Source: Porphyra umbilicalis
Lineage: Eukaryota > Rhodophyta > Bangiophyceae > Bangiales > Bangiaceae
Reading direction: 5' to 3'
DNA: 64,000 nucleotides
Assembly: GCA_002049455.2 (NCBI GenBank)
Contig: KV918887.1
Location: 1 to 64,000, forward strand
The notes under the pieces are model-generated. The model had not been told where the DNA came from. It saw only the letters and a program-made list of their open reading frames with translations, and did no database searches. Positions 11,505 to 23,015 of the stretch are shown one piece after another. Numbering within the stretch: the stretch's first letter is position 1; the number at the start of each line of letters is the position of its first letter. The position numbers and the translations under genes are program-made.

Positions 11505-11712
11505 GGAGTGGCGTTGGTGTTGGGCAGGTGGGGTATCGGACAGACGGCAGTCCCAGTTCTGTGGGGTGCGCTGCTGATGTGGATATAGACGGCACCTTGG
11601 TTTGCTGTGCGAGCAAAACTCTTGTTTTCTTTGCACACGACCACACTGCGCACGAGCTGGGAAAAGAGACAAAAATGTGTGGAATGCATCAGGCACCAAG
11701 CAAGCGGGGCCC

Positions 11713-13631
11713 CTACTCGACCATCGCGTCCTTGGACTTCTTCTTCTTCTTCTTCTCCGACTTTTCTGCACTGTCCCCGCCCTTGGCCGCTTTTTGGGCG
11801 CTCTTGAGGCGCTTCCTCTCCGCCTTGGCCGCGTCCTCGTCGGCGGCACCAGCGGCACCGGCGGCACCGGCGGCGGCAGCCGCCTTGGCGGCCTTCCTGG
11901 CCGACTTATCCTTCTTTAGCCGCTTCTTCTCCTCCTTGGACATGGGCGTCGCCGTTGCCGCCGCGTCGGCGGCCGGCGCCCCATTGGCTGGCGCCTCCCC
12001 GGCGGGCGCCCCCGCCGCCGCCGCCGCCGTCGCGGTCGCCGCCGCCGCTTCCGCCGCCGTCGAGGCCACCACCGCCGCGGCGGCGGCGGTCGACGCCACA
12101 GCGTCGGCGCCGAGCAGCGGCACGGCCGTCCGCCAGTCGGCGGGTGTCGACTCGTTTGGCCGCCCATACTTGTCAAGCGTCCCCGCCTTGATCATCCCCT
12201 TCTTTTTGGCCGCCATGGGGCCGAGCCCCCACTTGCGCGGGTACGTGTCCCGCTCCATGACGACCCGCTTGACGCGCGCCACGACGCCGTGGTCACACGA
12301 CGCCATGACGGCGGTGGCCATTTCGGCGTATGCGAGGGCGATGGCCTCGCCCTTGGTCGTAATGATGACAACCTCCTCGCCAACCTCAATGCCGTCGGCA
12401 AAGCGCAGCAGGCCAGGGATCATGAGCTTGGCGCCGTAGCACACCGCGTTAACCGCCGAGTCCTTGACGACCAGCCGCTTGTGGCCGACGAGGAGGGCCT
12501 CGAGCGGCTGCACGACGCGCCGGAGGTATGCCTCATCCCGCGCATTGTCCAACATCCACTGCGCGTCGAGGACGTCATGGAGGGACACGAGCGCCGGGCC
12601 GGCTTCCGAAAAGGCGCCGGACCGCACCCGCCGCAGCTCCTGCATGTTGGCACCGACGCCGAGCACGTAGCCGAGGTGCACACACAGCGTACGGATGTAC
12701 GTGCCCGCCTCGCACGACACCCAAAAGACGGCCAGCCGCCGCGTCGGGTCGTACTCGATGAGCTTGGCGTCGTAGATGGTGCGGACGCGCAGCTGCCGCT
12801 TGACCGCCGAAATCAGCGGTGGGCGCTGGAAGAGCGCGCCGGTGAGCACCTCCACACCCCGGCGGACGGCCGCCTCGTCCACGTCACTATGGAAGCGGGC
12901 GACCGCCACATACTCCTTGCCAGCCGACTGTTGGGATTTGACGAGCCGCGTCGCCCGGTCGATGCAGACAATGAGGCAGCCGGTAACTTTGGGGTCGAGT
13001 GTCCCCGAGTGGCCCGTCCGCTCCACCCGCAGGATGCGTTTGATCCACGCCACGACCTCATGGGAGGACGGGTTGGCGGGCTTGTCGAGGTTGATGACCC
13101 CATACCGCAGGTACTCCTTGATGGCGCGCTTGAGGGGCGAACACCCAAACGGCAGCGGCGTGAAGTGGCCGGTGCGCACGTGAAGCTGGTCATAGTTTTT
13201 CATAAGCAGCGGCCAGTCCGACGTGTCCAGCTTGGGCGTCTGTGGCACGAACAATGAAAGCACACAGGGCAGGGGTAGGGGGCAGCGTGGGCCAGAAAAA
13301 GACCGAAAGAGAAAGAACGGCAGAACAGAAAGCAATAGCACACAGCAAGACGACCGCATAAAGCGATGAGAGATAACGGCAGCAACACAACCGATAGCTG
13401 GTGAGTCACGCTGTCCAACAGGAGTCCCATTGGCCGCTCGCTGCGGGGACCCACCGTCCTACGAACCGGCTGCCTCTTTGCCGAGTCGCGAAACCAAAAG
13501 GGACCCACACGAGACGCTATGCAAGCACACGCAGACGCCTGAGGCTGGCCACCAGGCCCCAGAGCCCGTACCTTTTCCGGCTTGAGCACGTAGTCCTGCT
13601 CCTCCTCCATGACCGCCACCGACGACGCCAT
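11713..13631 (-). CDS. CBF5: Dyskerin/Cbf5, H/ACA snoRNP pseudouridine synthase
   Basis: This is the catalytic subunit of nuclear and nucleolar H/ACA snoRNPs. It converts rRNA and snRNA uridines to pseudouridine under guide-RNA control. Exon 1 (13572-13631) encodes 20 residues, [20 protein letters not shown]. After the intron, exon 2 (11713-13239) encodes 508, for a total of 528. The dyskerin-like N-terminus, [19 protein letters not shown], begins near residue 23. The TruB catalytic domain includes [20 protein letters not shown] and GTLDPKVTG, with catalytic Asp at about 102, followed by [14 protein letters not shown]. The PUA RNA-binding domain spans about 274-350. The tail beyond 360 is Ala-rich and then Lys-rich ([12 protein letters not shown] at the end), as in other eukaryotic dyskerins with KKE-type nuclear tails. 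The length is typical of the family. The usual H/ACA partners are not in this window. Identity is secure. Confidence 0.97.
13240..13571 (-). other. Intron of dyskerin/CBF5
   Basis: On the minus strand the donor is GAAAAG|GTACGG and the acceptor is GTGCCACAG|ACGCCC. It is 332 nt long and phase 0. Removing it joins KPEK to TPKLD, matching the continuous N-terminus of the dyskerin family. Confidence 0.88.
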
Positions 13632-14009
13632 GGCGGCGATGCACAGAGCCCGGGAGGGCACCACCCACACGAAACGTCTCTGTGGAGCAGCGCTAGTACG
13701 TCAGGGGAAAGGGGGGTAGGGGGAGGTGGGGACTCTGGCGTGGCCGCTGCAACCAGGCACGCGCATGCGACACAGCCGGACGGCCACCGGACTTGGCTGC
13801 GGCGGCGACGGCGTGTTCAGGACGGGACCGAAGCCCCAATCTGATCGAGAATTGTATAGAGGTGCCGGATCAATTGCATAAGTCGGCCTGTGAGCCGGGG
13901 AAAACTCAGGTTGCCATTCAGGGAGTCCTCACGGTGCAGGGTGTTATTCAGGGTTTGCCCATGATTCATGCTGACATTCAGGGGGGTCTTCCCAAACGAG
14001 CCGAGTCCG
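13632..14009. other. Dyskerin upstream region with a short degenerate repeat
   Basis: It contains the probable dyskerin promoter and 5' UTR next to 13631. Three spaced copies of an ATTCAGGG word lie at about 13916-13990 (CCATTCAGGGAG, TTATTCAGGGTT, ACATTCAGGGGG), roughly 30-35 bp apart. No coding signal was seen. Confidence 0.4.
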
Positions 14010-17000
14010 ATACGCCAGTCGTGCACGTTATGGTTTACGGTGGGTGGTCGTGGCCGCGCCACGCCCGCCCTGTATCTTCACGCTCGGGCCCCGCGGGCCG
14101 CCGGGGAATCTCCCGTCACCAATCGCCGACCCCCAATGACACGCGTCACTAAATTCTTTCAAGCTTACACGCAATTCCCTCCAGCCTCGCGGTCACAAGT
14201 AAGGGCACGCAATCCCGCCGCGCGCAATCTCGCCGCGTGTCTGGCCCGTGTGGCGGTGCCCAACACTCCCCCACGGTCGTGGCCATCCCTGCGGGCCGTG
14301 CCAACGCGGCAAAGTCCCCGGGGCGGTACGGCCCGACCGACACCGTCGGCCGCACATTCGGTGGCCACTTGATCGGCCGCGTGCCGGTGCCCGCCGTCCT
14401 CTACTTGGGCGACTGCACGAGGAAGACCATGCCCACGCCGTTCTTGAAATTGGCAGAGGCGGGTCCCGGCAGGGCATTCGTCAGGCCATCCGCGACCACC
14501 TCTACGCCGGGTGTGTAGTAGAACCGCACCTCCCCCATCTCGGTGCGCTCCCGCACCAAGTGGTGGCACACATCTATGTGCTTGGTCCGGCCTGTGCCCT
14601 TGGGGTTGGCAATCAGTGCCAGACAGGCTTGGCCGTCCTCCGCGATGGGTACCGGCGTGATTGGCTCCCCCAGGTCCGCCATGAGCTTTCGCAGCCACAG
14701 GGCCTCCAGTGTGGAGGCCACTCCTGCAATGTACTCCGAATCGGCCGTGAAGGACGACACGGCATGCTGCAGCTTACTCGTCCAGGAGATGAAGCCCCCA
14801 ATCCAGCTAAACACCCAGCCGGTTGTCGAGCACCGTGTAGTTTGGCAGCCGGCGTGGTAGGCATTGGCCGCCCCAGTCAGCTCCGTCTAGCAGCTGTAGC
14901 AGATGACCAGGTCGGTCGTCCCCACCAGGTACCGCAGTACGCCCTTGGCCATGTGCCAGTGCTCATCCTCGGGCGTATCCATAAAGGGGGCGAACAAGCC
15001 CGCCGCGTGCGCCATTTCAGGACGCACAAAGGTGGAGAGATAGAGTAGGCTACCGATCAGCTCAGCGTACGGGTAGTTGCTGGGGATCAGATGCTCTCCC
15101 GTACGCAACCGTGCCGTGTTGGCCGATATGAGTAGTTTGTAGGGGCGGGAGGCCGTCGTGCCAAAATGCCCCAACAGTGCCGTAGTGAGGCCGAGGCATG
15201 CCAGCGTAAGAGTGCTCACCGCCCGGTCGCGGTCGATCTTGTAGCCGAGGAATGTCGTGGCCGCCCCCAAGTTGCGGCCCTTGTACGTGGACAGGATCAT
15301 CACCCTGGCGTAGGCGACAGGGGCCAAGGTCTTTGCCGTGATGTCCATGTCGTCGACACGCACAAGGATGGTGACGATGGCCTCCGACGGAGGCGCCTAC
15401 CGGTGCAGCGTCGGGTCTGCCTGGGAGCGCACAGCACCAAGACCCGTCAGCTTCGCGTGGGAGAGGTTCCCCCAGAGTCTCCCCGCCTGCTTGTAAACGT
15501 ACAGAATATGGGTGAGCAGCGCCACGAGCTAATCCTCTGCCACCTCATATCTTTCTGGATGCCGCACGTATGCGGGCAGGTCTATGGGTGGGTTCAAGTA
15601 CGCATTCTTGATGTCAAAAACGTGCTTCCCTAGGTCTCGGCCGACAACTATGTCCGAGACCGCCCAGACGGTCGCGCGGGCCGGGCATGGTGCCCAAACG
15701 CCTACGTAGTTGATACCTGGGCTCTGGGTGTACCCCTTGGCGACGGAGCGGGCTTTGTAGCGGACGACCCGCCCGGCGGCGTCGCGCTTGTGGTCAAACA
15801 CTCAGCGGCCGCCCGTCATTGTGACCCCAGGAGGAAATCGCACCACTCGGAGCCCTCCCATCTCAGTGCCCACGGCCTACTGCCAGAGGTAAACATCAGG
15901 CCGAGCCAGGGCCTCGGTGAGCGTCTCTGGCCGCGTCTCATTACAGTAGGGTTGCGCGAATGCCTTGTCGACCGTCCCGGGGGGCAGCGGCGCCTGCGTC
16001 AATCGGGCGTGCATCACCATTGCCGCGGCAACGGGCTTGACCGAGTCGGTCCAGTGCCGGAGGAAGTAGTCGTGGCCCGCGGCTGGCTCCGAGGTCTACG
16101 CCGGGTCGAGCTGGTTTGGGGCGGGCGGCGCACTAGGCAGCCCGTCGTCGGTCACCGTACCGGTGCCAACGGCGCCGGACTGGTCACCGGCGCCACCGGC
16201 GCCGGACTAGCCATCGTCGAGTACCTTCCAACCCGGCACAGCTACCTCACACCCCGCGCCCCCATGGCCGTTGGGCGCGTGCCTGGCCAGCACGGCCAGC
16301 CCACCCCCATCGCCCCCATCGCAGCTGCCCGCGGCACCGTCGCCGTCGGCGTGCCAGCTGGGCGGCAGGTTGAGACACACAGGGAGCGCTCTGAAGTAGA
16401 CGGGCGTGCTGGGCAGGGTTTCGTCTGACACCACGTCGCGGAGGATCAGACGGCCTACTGGATGCGCATGGCATGGACGGCGGCGGCATAGCAGTCGATG
16501 GTACCGAGAAGCGTCTTAGAGGCCGATTTGGAGGTTGACCCCGGGGGCTGCAGGGCGTAGGACGTGCTGCCCAGCACCTTGAGAAGCTCCAAGTAGAGCC
16601 TCTTTCTGTAAAAGCGCCCGTACGGGGTGGTTGTCCCATGGCACGTCAGGAAGCGGTCGCGCAGGAAGGACAAGGCCGTCAGGATCTTGGCTCACAGAGA
16701 CTTTCTCAACCGGTACTCCAGCAAGAAGGCACGTAGCCGCACTACGATCGTTCGGTTGAGGCGCTCGGCGCTTCCGTCTATGTGCGGCGTGTAGGGTGCG
16801 GTGATTTCCACCTTAACGCCCGTCCGCGCGAAGAATGCTTTCATGTCGGCACTCCGGCCCCGTCGTACCGGACAATCTTTACCTTGAGTCCCACATGTAT
16901 CATCAGGTGCGCAATCACGTGCTACTGCGCCCGCCCGGCTTGGAAATTCCGCTTCAGCGTGGTGGCGAACCCCAGCTCGGTGTTGTCGTCGACGGCTGAC

Positions 17001-17191
17001 ACGAAGTACGCCGCGCCGCCCATGGAGGGTTCGAACGGTACTATGAGGACCACGTGTAGCTTCTATAATTTTCCCGTCGTGGTGCGGTCGTCGCCATGTG
17101 GGCCACGCGTAATGCGGGCCTCCTCACACGGCACGCACGGCACCCCCTTCATCGTCTTGACGTCTGACGCCGTGAGAATCATGCCGGTAAC
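14010..17191 (-). mobile_element. Degenerate Ty1/copia element, family B (fossil)
   Basis: This is a minus-strand copia-type pol fossil. In element order it shows remnants of the pre-integrase zinc-binding and integrase region (about 17190-16450), reverse transcriptase (about 15800-14890), RNase H with an SEYIAGV-type motif and a TKHIDVCHHLV stretch (about 14815-14400), and then a probable 3' LTR (about 14010-14390). The LTR section near 14040-14140 is clearly homologous, in inverted orientation, to 18880-18985. The element is heavily broken, with many breaks, and is evidently old. The right-hand end stops abruptly at an unrelated LTR. Confidence 0.8.
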
Positions 17192-17734
17192 TGTTGAAAC
17201 GCAGTCGGGGTGGGGCATGGGGGACCACGGTGAGGTGGTTGAGTGGCTTGAGCTTGTGTGTGTGTGTGCGAACGTGCTTTGTTGGTTGTCTCTCCCAAGC
17301 GCCCCTCTTCTTATCAAGGGCACTCCTCAACTAGGCGAAGTCGGACCACTCAAGCCCACCACCCAGCCCGAGCCGCTTGCCCGCGCACGTGCCCGACCAC
17401 ACTCTAAATCAAGACGCTCACCAAGTCCAAGCATCAGGAATCAAAGCAAAGACTACGCAAATCAAAGCATCAGAAGCGCAAGAGCAGAAATTGTGAAATC
17501 GAAACACTTCACTCAAATTCGCACGGGTACAAATCTCGATTGTACCAACGGTCACCAAACCGCGAGGAAGTCGCATGGGTATCCTACTGGGCAGAAGGTC
17601 CCCAGTCTCACTAGGCGAGACCTTCGGGTCGCGTCCGGGGGACGGGGGCTCGAACCCCTGCCAGTACCTGGTTCCTTGAATTTTGCTTTTACAGCAGCAG
17701 GGCTTGCAGCGGCGTTGAGCATGATGCTCCAACA
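17192..17734 (-). repeat. LTR of the copia A family, solo copy
   Basis: It starts TGTTGAAACGCAG and ends GATGCTCCAACA on the plus strand, giving TGTT...AACA termini. It is the reverse complement of the family seen at 36560-37098 and includes the same tRNA-like segment (about 17572-17675). It abuts copia B sequence on the left and gypsy A-type sequence on the right. No internal region is attached and the flanks do not form a target-site duplication. Confidence 0.8.
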
Positions 17735-18607
17735 GGGCGTATGTCACCCGGCTGGTGCTTGGCATCTGAATCGGAGGAGCGCCCCCGTCAAGCGAGGAAG
17801 ATGAGAAAGTTCCGCGAGCCATGGAAGCAGGGCCCGCGTATCGATCGGATGTCCTCCGTCACCGCATCGCGATACAATCAACGAGGGTCCCCCGATTATG
17901 GTACCGATAGAGGCGTCCATCCGCGGCACGCTCCGCGTGCGTACAGCGCGTCTCACCCGGAGCGCCCAATGTATTACCACACTCAGGGGGCATACCTGAG
18001 CAGGAGGGAGGTAACGGCCGCCTGGGCGGCTCGCGCGACACCCGCTTCGAGACTCGAGGTCCGGGAAGTCGGGCCGATCGAAGCGACAAGGCATGAAGAC
18101 ACGGTGTCCTTGCCGGCGTCGACGGTGCCGCTCACCGTCGTCGTCGCCCTTTGTACTAAAAGGGCGGAAACCGTTACCGAGGCTTAATTTCACGCATAGG
18201 AATTGACCTGGGCCGTCGCGAACCACTGCAGATAATTCCCTCCATGCGTATCAAGTTTCCCGAGGCGATCATGACAGGCGAGGGGGAGGGGCCGTTCCAC
18301 GCGTAACACGCGGCACCCGCCGCCCACCGCGTGGCGCCCGGTCGGCCGTTGCCTGCCGCGCCCCCTCGGGCGTGGCAGCCCAGCCCCCCCCCGGGGGCCT
18401 GCGCGTCGGGATGCGGCGGTCGGGTACTCCCCCCCGGTAGCTCGGTCTGGGTCGCGGGGCGGGCCCGTCGTCCTCGCTTCCGCCTCGCCATCCCGCTTGT
18501 GTCTCCAGCCGCCGGCGTCGCCCTCCCCCGCCGGCTGTCCCGCCCCCGGCGCCCCCGCCGTCCACGCGGCGGCCGTCTGGGCGTATACGGGGCCCTGTAG
18601 TACTAGA
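17735..18607 (-). mobile_element. Fragment of a gypsy A-family element: LTR, primer site, start of gag
   Basis: Positions 17970-18607 are a diverged minus-strand copy of the 647-bp gypsy A LTR. The adjoining GTCTCACCCGGAGCGCCCAA is the reverse complement of the gypsy A primer-binding region. 17735-17850 matches the start of gypsy A gag (compare 29619-29715). The piece is a broken old relative of the element at 28824-44984. Confidence 0.8.
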
Positions 18608-19110
18608 CCGCCTCATGAGGCACTGCAGCACGTGCATAGGGGCCCGTGCGGCCTGAAAATTGCAGCCCGCACCGGCGCACTACCGGGGTAGGCGCAATGG
18701 GAAATGCGCTCATGACGCCCATCAGGAGGGGACTTTCGGGGTTTCTATTGGCTTTTGTCACGGAACGGGCCTCCTGGCGGTCACGTGTTGTGCCGAGGTT
18801 CGATTAGAGCTCGGAGAAGCGGCGTTTAGAGTCGGTAACGCCCTGCGGTCACACCGTGCCGAAGAATGTGCAGTCTTCCGGTATACATAAGGGGTCGGCG
18901 ATTGGTGGCAGGGGATTCCCCGGCGACTCGCGGGGCCATATCGGGAAGATATACGGTGGGCATTGCGCGGCCACGACCACCCACTGCGAACGACGACGTC
19001 TACGAATTGACAGGCTACGGGCCCAGAGTCGACGTTGACGATCCAGACGCCGCCGCCATGACCGCTGGGGCTGGTGCGGCGCTATCCACTTAGCACGTTC
19101 AAACCCCCGG
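18608..19110 (+). mobile_element. Copia B-family LTR with adjacent primer-binding site (fragment)
   Basis: 18880-19012 is homologous to the inverted complement of 14010-14140, so it is a copia B LTR in plus orientation. It contains a TATA-like GGTATACATAAGG near 18880 and ends ...GAATTGACA at 19012. Directly after it, GGCTACGGGCCCAGAG (19013-19028) resembles the copia A primer site. The following bases run into a short leader. Bases 18608-18850 may be the LTR upstream part or unrelated; I cannot fix the left edge. Confidence 0.6.
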
Positions 19111-19880
19111 CGCCCTGCTCAAGATCGTCGGCAGCCGCGCCCACCGCATCTCAGCCGCATCTCACTGCACTTCGGCTGCATTTTGCAGACCATCGCATTT
19201 TCGAAAGCTTCGCACGACAGGCCTGCAGATGTCGTCATATGTGAGTCCAGATGCATGGATTCTTTGCAAAGCAATGTGATCCGTTTAACCGGCTGCGGCG
19301 GGGGGATGTGTAATTTGATTAATTTATTTCCTACTTCCTTCAAGCCTTAACGGCTCGCTAATTCTTGTTCAGGCATCCGCCGGTTATCCCGTCACGGATG
19401 GAGCTTGCCGCCACCTGCCGTCACTTGCATTAAGTTGTCGCCACTTGACTTGAGCTGCCTTCCAGGCAGGCCACTTGACAGCCTGACATCAGCGGCCTGC
19501 TGTGTCTGGCACCCGTGTCGGGTGGTCAGACACACTGTCGCAGACACCGGGCACACCGCCCTGACACTGTCGTGTCCGGAAGCACAGCCGTGGCTGCTTC
19601 TGAACTGCGGTGCTGGGGCCCCGGGCGAGTCGGAGCTGTGCAACGGGCCAAGTCGAATTGATCAGGTTGCATTTATACTGCACCTGCACTGCATCTCCGT
19701 TCATGTCAACCTCAGCACAGGTGCGTGCCTTCCACGTATCTCCTGGCCAACTCACCCGCCACAGACGCGGGCGTCATGTCCCCAGCGCGTGAACGAAAAA
19801 AATGGGCTCATCACAGGCAACCAAGAGTAGCACAGGACGAGAAAAGGGCGCAGGAAAGGCGTCAGTTCGTGCGTCCATGA
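19111..19880. other. Intergenic stretch, no gene recognised
   Basis: The composition is lower in GC than its neighbours. No ORF with a recognisable domain, no RNA gene and no clear repeat was found. Confidence 0.5.
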
Positions 19881-19889
19881 AAAGCACAA

Positions 19890-21588
19890 GGTGGCGCCCC
19901 CCCCCCCACACACACCCCCACCCCCCCCCCCGCCCCCACCCCAACTTACGCCAACACCCGTGCCGCTGCCGCCACCGCCGTGGCCACCCGTCCCAGGTGA
20001 GCGGCGGCGCCCAGGGCGGCCTCCCCCCGCCCTCCCCCCCCAACTACGCCCAAACCCGCGGCAGGCCGTGGCCTAACGCCCCCAACCCCCTCCCCCCCAA
20101 ACACACACCGACACCTGCCAGCGGCCTCTTGCCGCCCTCCCCCGCATCCACGCCCAAACCCGCGCGCTGCGCTGCCACCCCAGTGGTCTTACACCCCCCC
20201 CCCCACCCCCCCCCTTCGAACCGGGGTTGCCATCGCCGCAGCCACCGCCGTTGCCGCCGCCGTCGGGGGCGTCGCCGTCGCCGCCGCGACACCCGTTGCC
20301 GCCGAGATCGGCGCCGTCGGCGCCGTCGCTGCCAACACCGCCGTTTCCGCCACCTTTGGGGGCGTTGCCGTTGCCGCCGCAACTTCCATTGCCGCCGCCG
20401 TTGGGGGCGTCGCCGTTGCCGCCGCCACCGCTTTTACCGCCACCGCCGTTGCCGCCGCCGTCGGGGGCGTCGCCGTCGCCGCCGTGACCACCCTTGCGGC
20501 CGACATTGGCACCGTCGGCGCCGTCACTGCCGCCACCGCCGTTGCCGCCTCCTTTCGGGGTGTCGCAGTTGCCGCCGCAAATGCCATTGCCGCCGCCGTT
20601 GGGGGCGTCGCCGATGCCGCCGCCACCGCTTTTACCGCCGCCGTCGGGGGCGTCGCCGTTGACGCCGCGACCGCCCTTGCCGCTGACATCGGCGCCGTCG
20701 GCGCCGTCGCTGCCGCCACTGGCTTTGCCGCCGCCGTTGGGGGCGTTGCCGTTGCCGCCGCCACTGCCATTGCCGCCGCCGTTGAGGACGTCGCCGTTGC
20801 CGCCGCCACTGCCCTTGCCACCGCCGTCGGCGCCGTCGGCGCCGTCGCTGCCGCCACCGTTGCCGCCATTGCCGCGGCCGCTGCCGCCGCCGCAGTCGTC
20901 GTTGCCGCCGTCGGCGCCTATGCCGCCATTGCCGCCGTCACCGCCGTCGCTGCCGCCCCTGCCGCCGCCGCCGCCGCCGCCGTCGCCGCCGTCGCCGCCG
21001 CCGTCGCCCCTCTCGCCACCACCGTCGCCGCCGTCGCCGCCGCCGTTACCGCCGTTGCCCCGCCGCCCCGTGGCTGCTCCACAACCACCGCATGCCTGTG
21101 GCCGGGCGGCCTTGGCGGGCGTCGGGTGGCGGCGGTGGCGGAAGCGGCGGCGGCGGCGGCGGTGGCGGCGGTCGCGGTGGGCGCGGTGGGCGCGCCGACC
21201 ACCCCGCCGCCGACGGCGGGGGATACGTCCGCCACGCCGACGGCGGCCGTGACGGCGGTGGCGGGGAGGGCGGTGAGGAGGGGGCGGCGGCACGAGGCCA
21301 GGGCCGTCCACGTGTGGTGGCGGGGCCGCGCGGGGACGCCACCACCGCCGCCGTCGTCGCCGCCGCCGCCGTTGTGGCAGAGGGCGGGTGGGTGGCACAG
21401 AGGAGGGAGAGGGCGGTGCCAATGCCGGTGGTGGCCGCTGCCGCAAAGGCGGCCGTCGACGGCCGTCGCGTCACGGACGGCGCGGCGCGGCGCGTGGCCG
21501 CCCCGCCGCCGCCGCCGCCGCTGCCGGCCGCCCCGGCGCGCGGGGCGTCACGGCGAGCCGCGTGCGCGGCGGCGGGGCGGGGTGGTGC

Positions 21589-21620
<32 letters not shown>

Positions 21621-21640
21621 AGCCGCCACTTACCATTTTC
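19890..21640. repeat. GC-rich higher-order repeat, possible Gly-rich or Ala-rich coding repeat
   Basis: After C-runs at 19890-20220, the stretch 20220-20870 is built of degenerate GCCGCCGTTGCCGCC units. A higher-order unit is marked by a word close to GCCGTCGGCGCCGTCGCTGCC and recurs near 20310, 20510, 20695 and 20835, a spacing of about 140-200 bp. The minus strand reads as a repeat of the GDAPDGGGNGGG and SDGADGAD type. The plus strand reads AVGGVAVAAAT-type repeats. 20870-21640 is plain GCC/GGC low complexity. Either strand could be coding; neither has a recognised domain or clear start. Confidence 0.6.
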
Positions 21641-22190
21641 TCGCCGTGATCGAGGGGGAGATCCCGCGAGCTCCCTCAAGACATACAGAATTATCCCGAT
21701 CTCCAGTTCGCCACGGAGTTGACAGAACTATTTAGAAAACAACATCGAGCACTGATGTACAAATTACGAGCGATTTCCATTCAAGAACAAGAAATCGGAA
21801 TTCGAAAACGAGAAATAGCCGCCGAAGATGTGAACAAATACTCCGGTAGTGCAATTGTGGGATTCTACGGCCAATGACAGTGCTCATAGAAAACAGTTAC
21901 ACGAAGAAGTACATACTGATAAGCGACTTGTTCAAGGATGCTTAAGAATTGAAATATTCTCAAGAAAGTTTTTGAGCACCTGACTATTCTTGAGATCAGT
22001 TCTATGAATGCTCTTCGGTAGTTCTTTGTGGCGTGCTCGTGCTTGACCGCTGCGGCGGCGGCCGTCCAGACTGTGGCGGCGGCAACGGACGCAGTTGCAA
22101 ACAGCTCGTCAGGCACGGCGACTCTTGTGGGCGAGACGACACACGTGTGGCCGTGACCGTCGTGACAGTCCACCCCATTGTCCGCCATGC
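21641..22190. other. AT-richer intergenic island, no gene recognised
   Basis: 21650-22030 is clearly lower in GC than the surroundings (for example GAAATCGGAATTCGAAAACG). The remainder is mixed. No ORF of note, RNA gene or terminal repeat was seen. Confidence 0.45.
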
Positions 22191-22429
22191 CCCCGCCCGA
22201 CTATCCGCCATCCCTTCGCCCCACTTTCCGCCTCGCCCCACCCCGCCGCGCCTCCCCGCCCCCGCATAACCCCCCTCCCAACCCGCCGCTGCCCCACAGG
22301 TACCGCCGCTCTGGCCGGCCCCCTCTCCCGCATCGCCTGTTTTCCTCCCTCCGCCTCCCTCCGGTTTTGGTGGCGCGCTACCCGCCAAGCCCCATCCCCC
22401 CCGGCACCCCAACCCACCATGGGCGGCGG

Positions 22430-22760
22430 CGGCGGCACCGTCGGCGGCGCCACCCCCCCCCCCCCGCCGCCCCCCTTGTCTGGAGGGGGCGGCTGGACGT
22501 GGCCGCCGCCGACGCGGACCTGGTGCCGCGCGTCGCCACCGTCCGCGTGGGCGACATTGCGGACGAAATTGACCAGGGGGGGTGGGCGGGTGGGGGGAAG
22601 GGGCGGGGGGGGGGGGGTGCTGCGGTTGGTGCACCCTACAGACGCGGACCTCCACGTACACACGTACGTGCTGGAGGGGGGTTCCGGCTGGAGGGAGGTT
22701 CCACCGCCGCCGGCGGGGGGGCGGCGCAGCCGACGGCGACGCGGGCCCCGACGGCGTCGC
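22430..22760 (+). CDS. Possible fragment of a host gene, unrecognised
   Basis: Two short stretches have balanced, protein-like composition amid low complexity. RGRLDVAAADADLVPRV with VATVRVGDIADEIDQ lies at about 22485-22580. VLRLVHPTDADLHVHTYVLE lies at about 22617-22680, in another frame, beyond a G-run. They might be parts of one gene interrupted by a homopolymer error or intron. There is no start, stop or family assignment, and chance remains possible. Confidence 0.22.
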
Positions 22761-22783
22761 CCTTGACGGCGCCGAAATCAGAG

Positions 22784-22893
22784 CCTGAATCACTGCCAAA
22801 CGTGTGATAGAGATGCTCTCAGACAGCCTCGAAGGCCCTTTTTTTGAGGCTCGCGCACAGCCCGAGTCATTCGGGAGTGTCTTGGCCGTGAGA
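22784..22893 (+). repeat. 110-bp direct repeat, copy 1
   Basis: It begins CCTGAATCACTGCCAA and ends GTCTTGGCCGTGAGAC. The second copy is at 23016-23125, 232 bp downstream in the same orientation, with scattered differences. Each copy contains a short internal stem (AGCCTC...GAGGCT). Confidence 0.8.
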
Positions 22894-23015
22894 CCTCTGT
22901 TAGCATCTACATGTTTTTGCTGACATTGTACTGCATTGGATGACATTGGATGACATCTCACCCGTCAGACCTCTTCCACTAGTGGAAGCTCTTCGGGTCC
23001 TTGCCACACCAAAGT
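22894..23015. other. Spacer between the 110-bp direct repeats
   Basis: It contains a tandem GGATGACATT pair and a perfect palindrome, CTTCCACTAGTGGAAG, at 22973-22988. Confidence 0.6.

Noticed and set aside
11528-13257. Plus-strand ORFs of about 300 and 320 codons opposite dyskerin
   Set aside because: They are antisense shadows of the dyskerin coding strand.
17572-17675. Functional tRNA gene in the copia LTR
   Set aside because: A and B boxes are present but no complementary acceptor stem could be drawn, and the segment is repeated inside LTRs.
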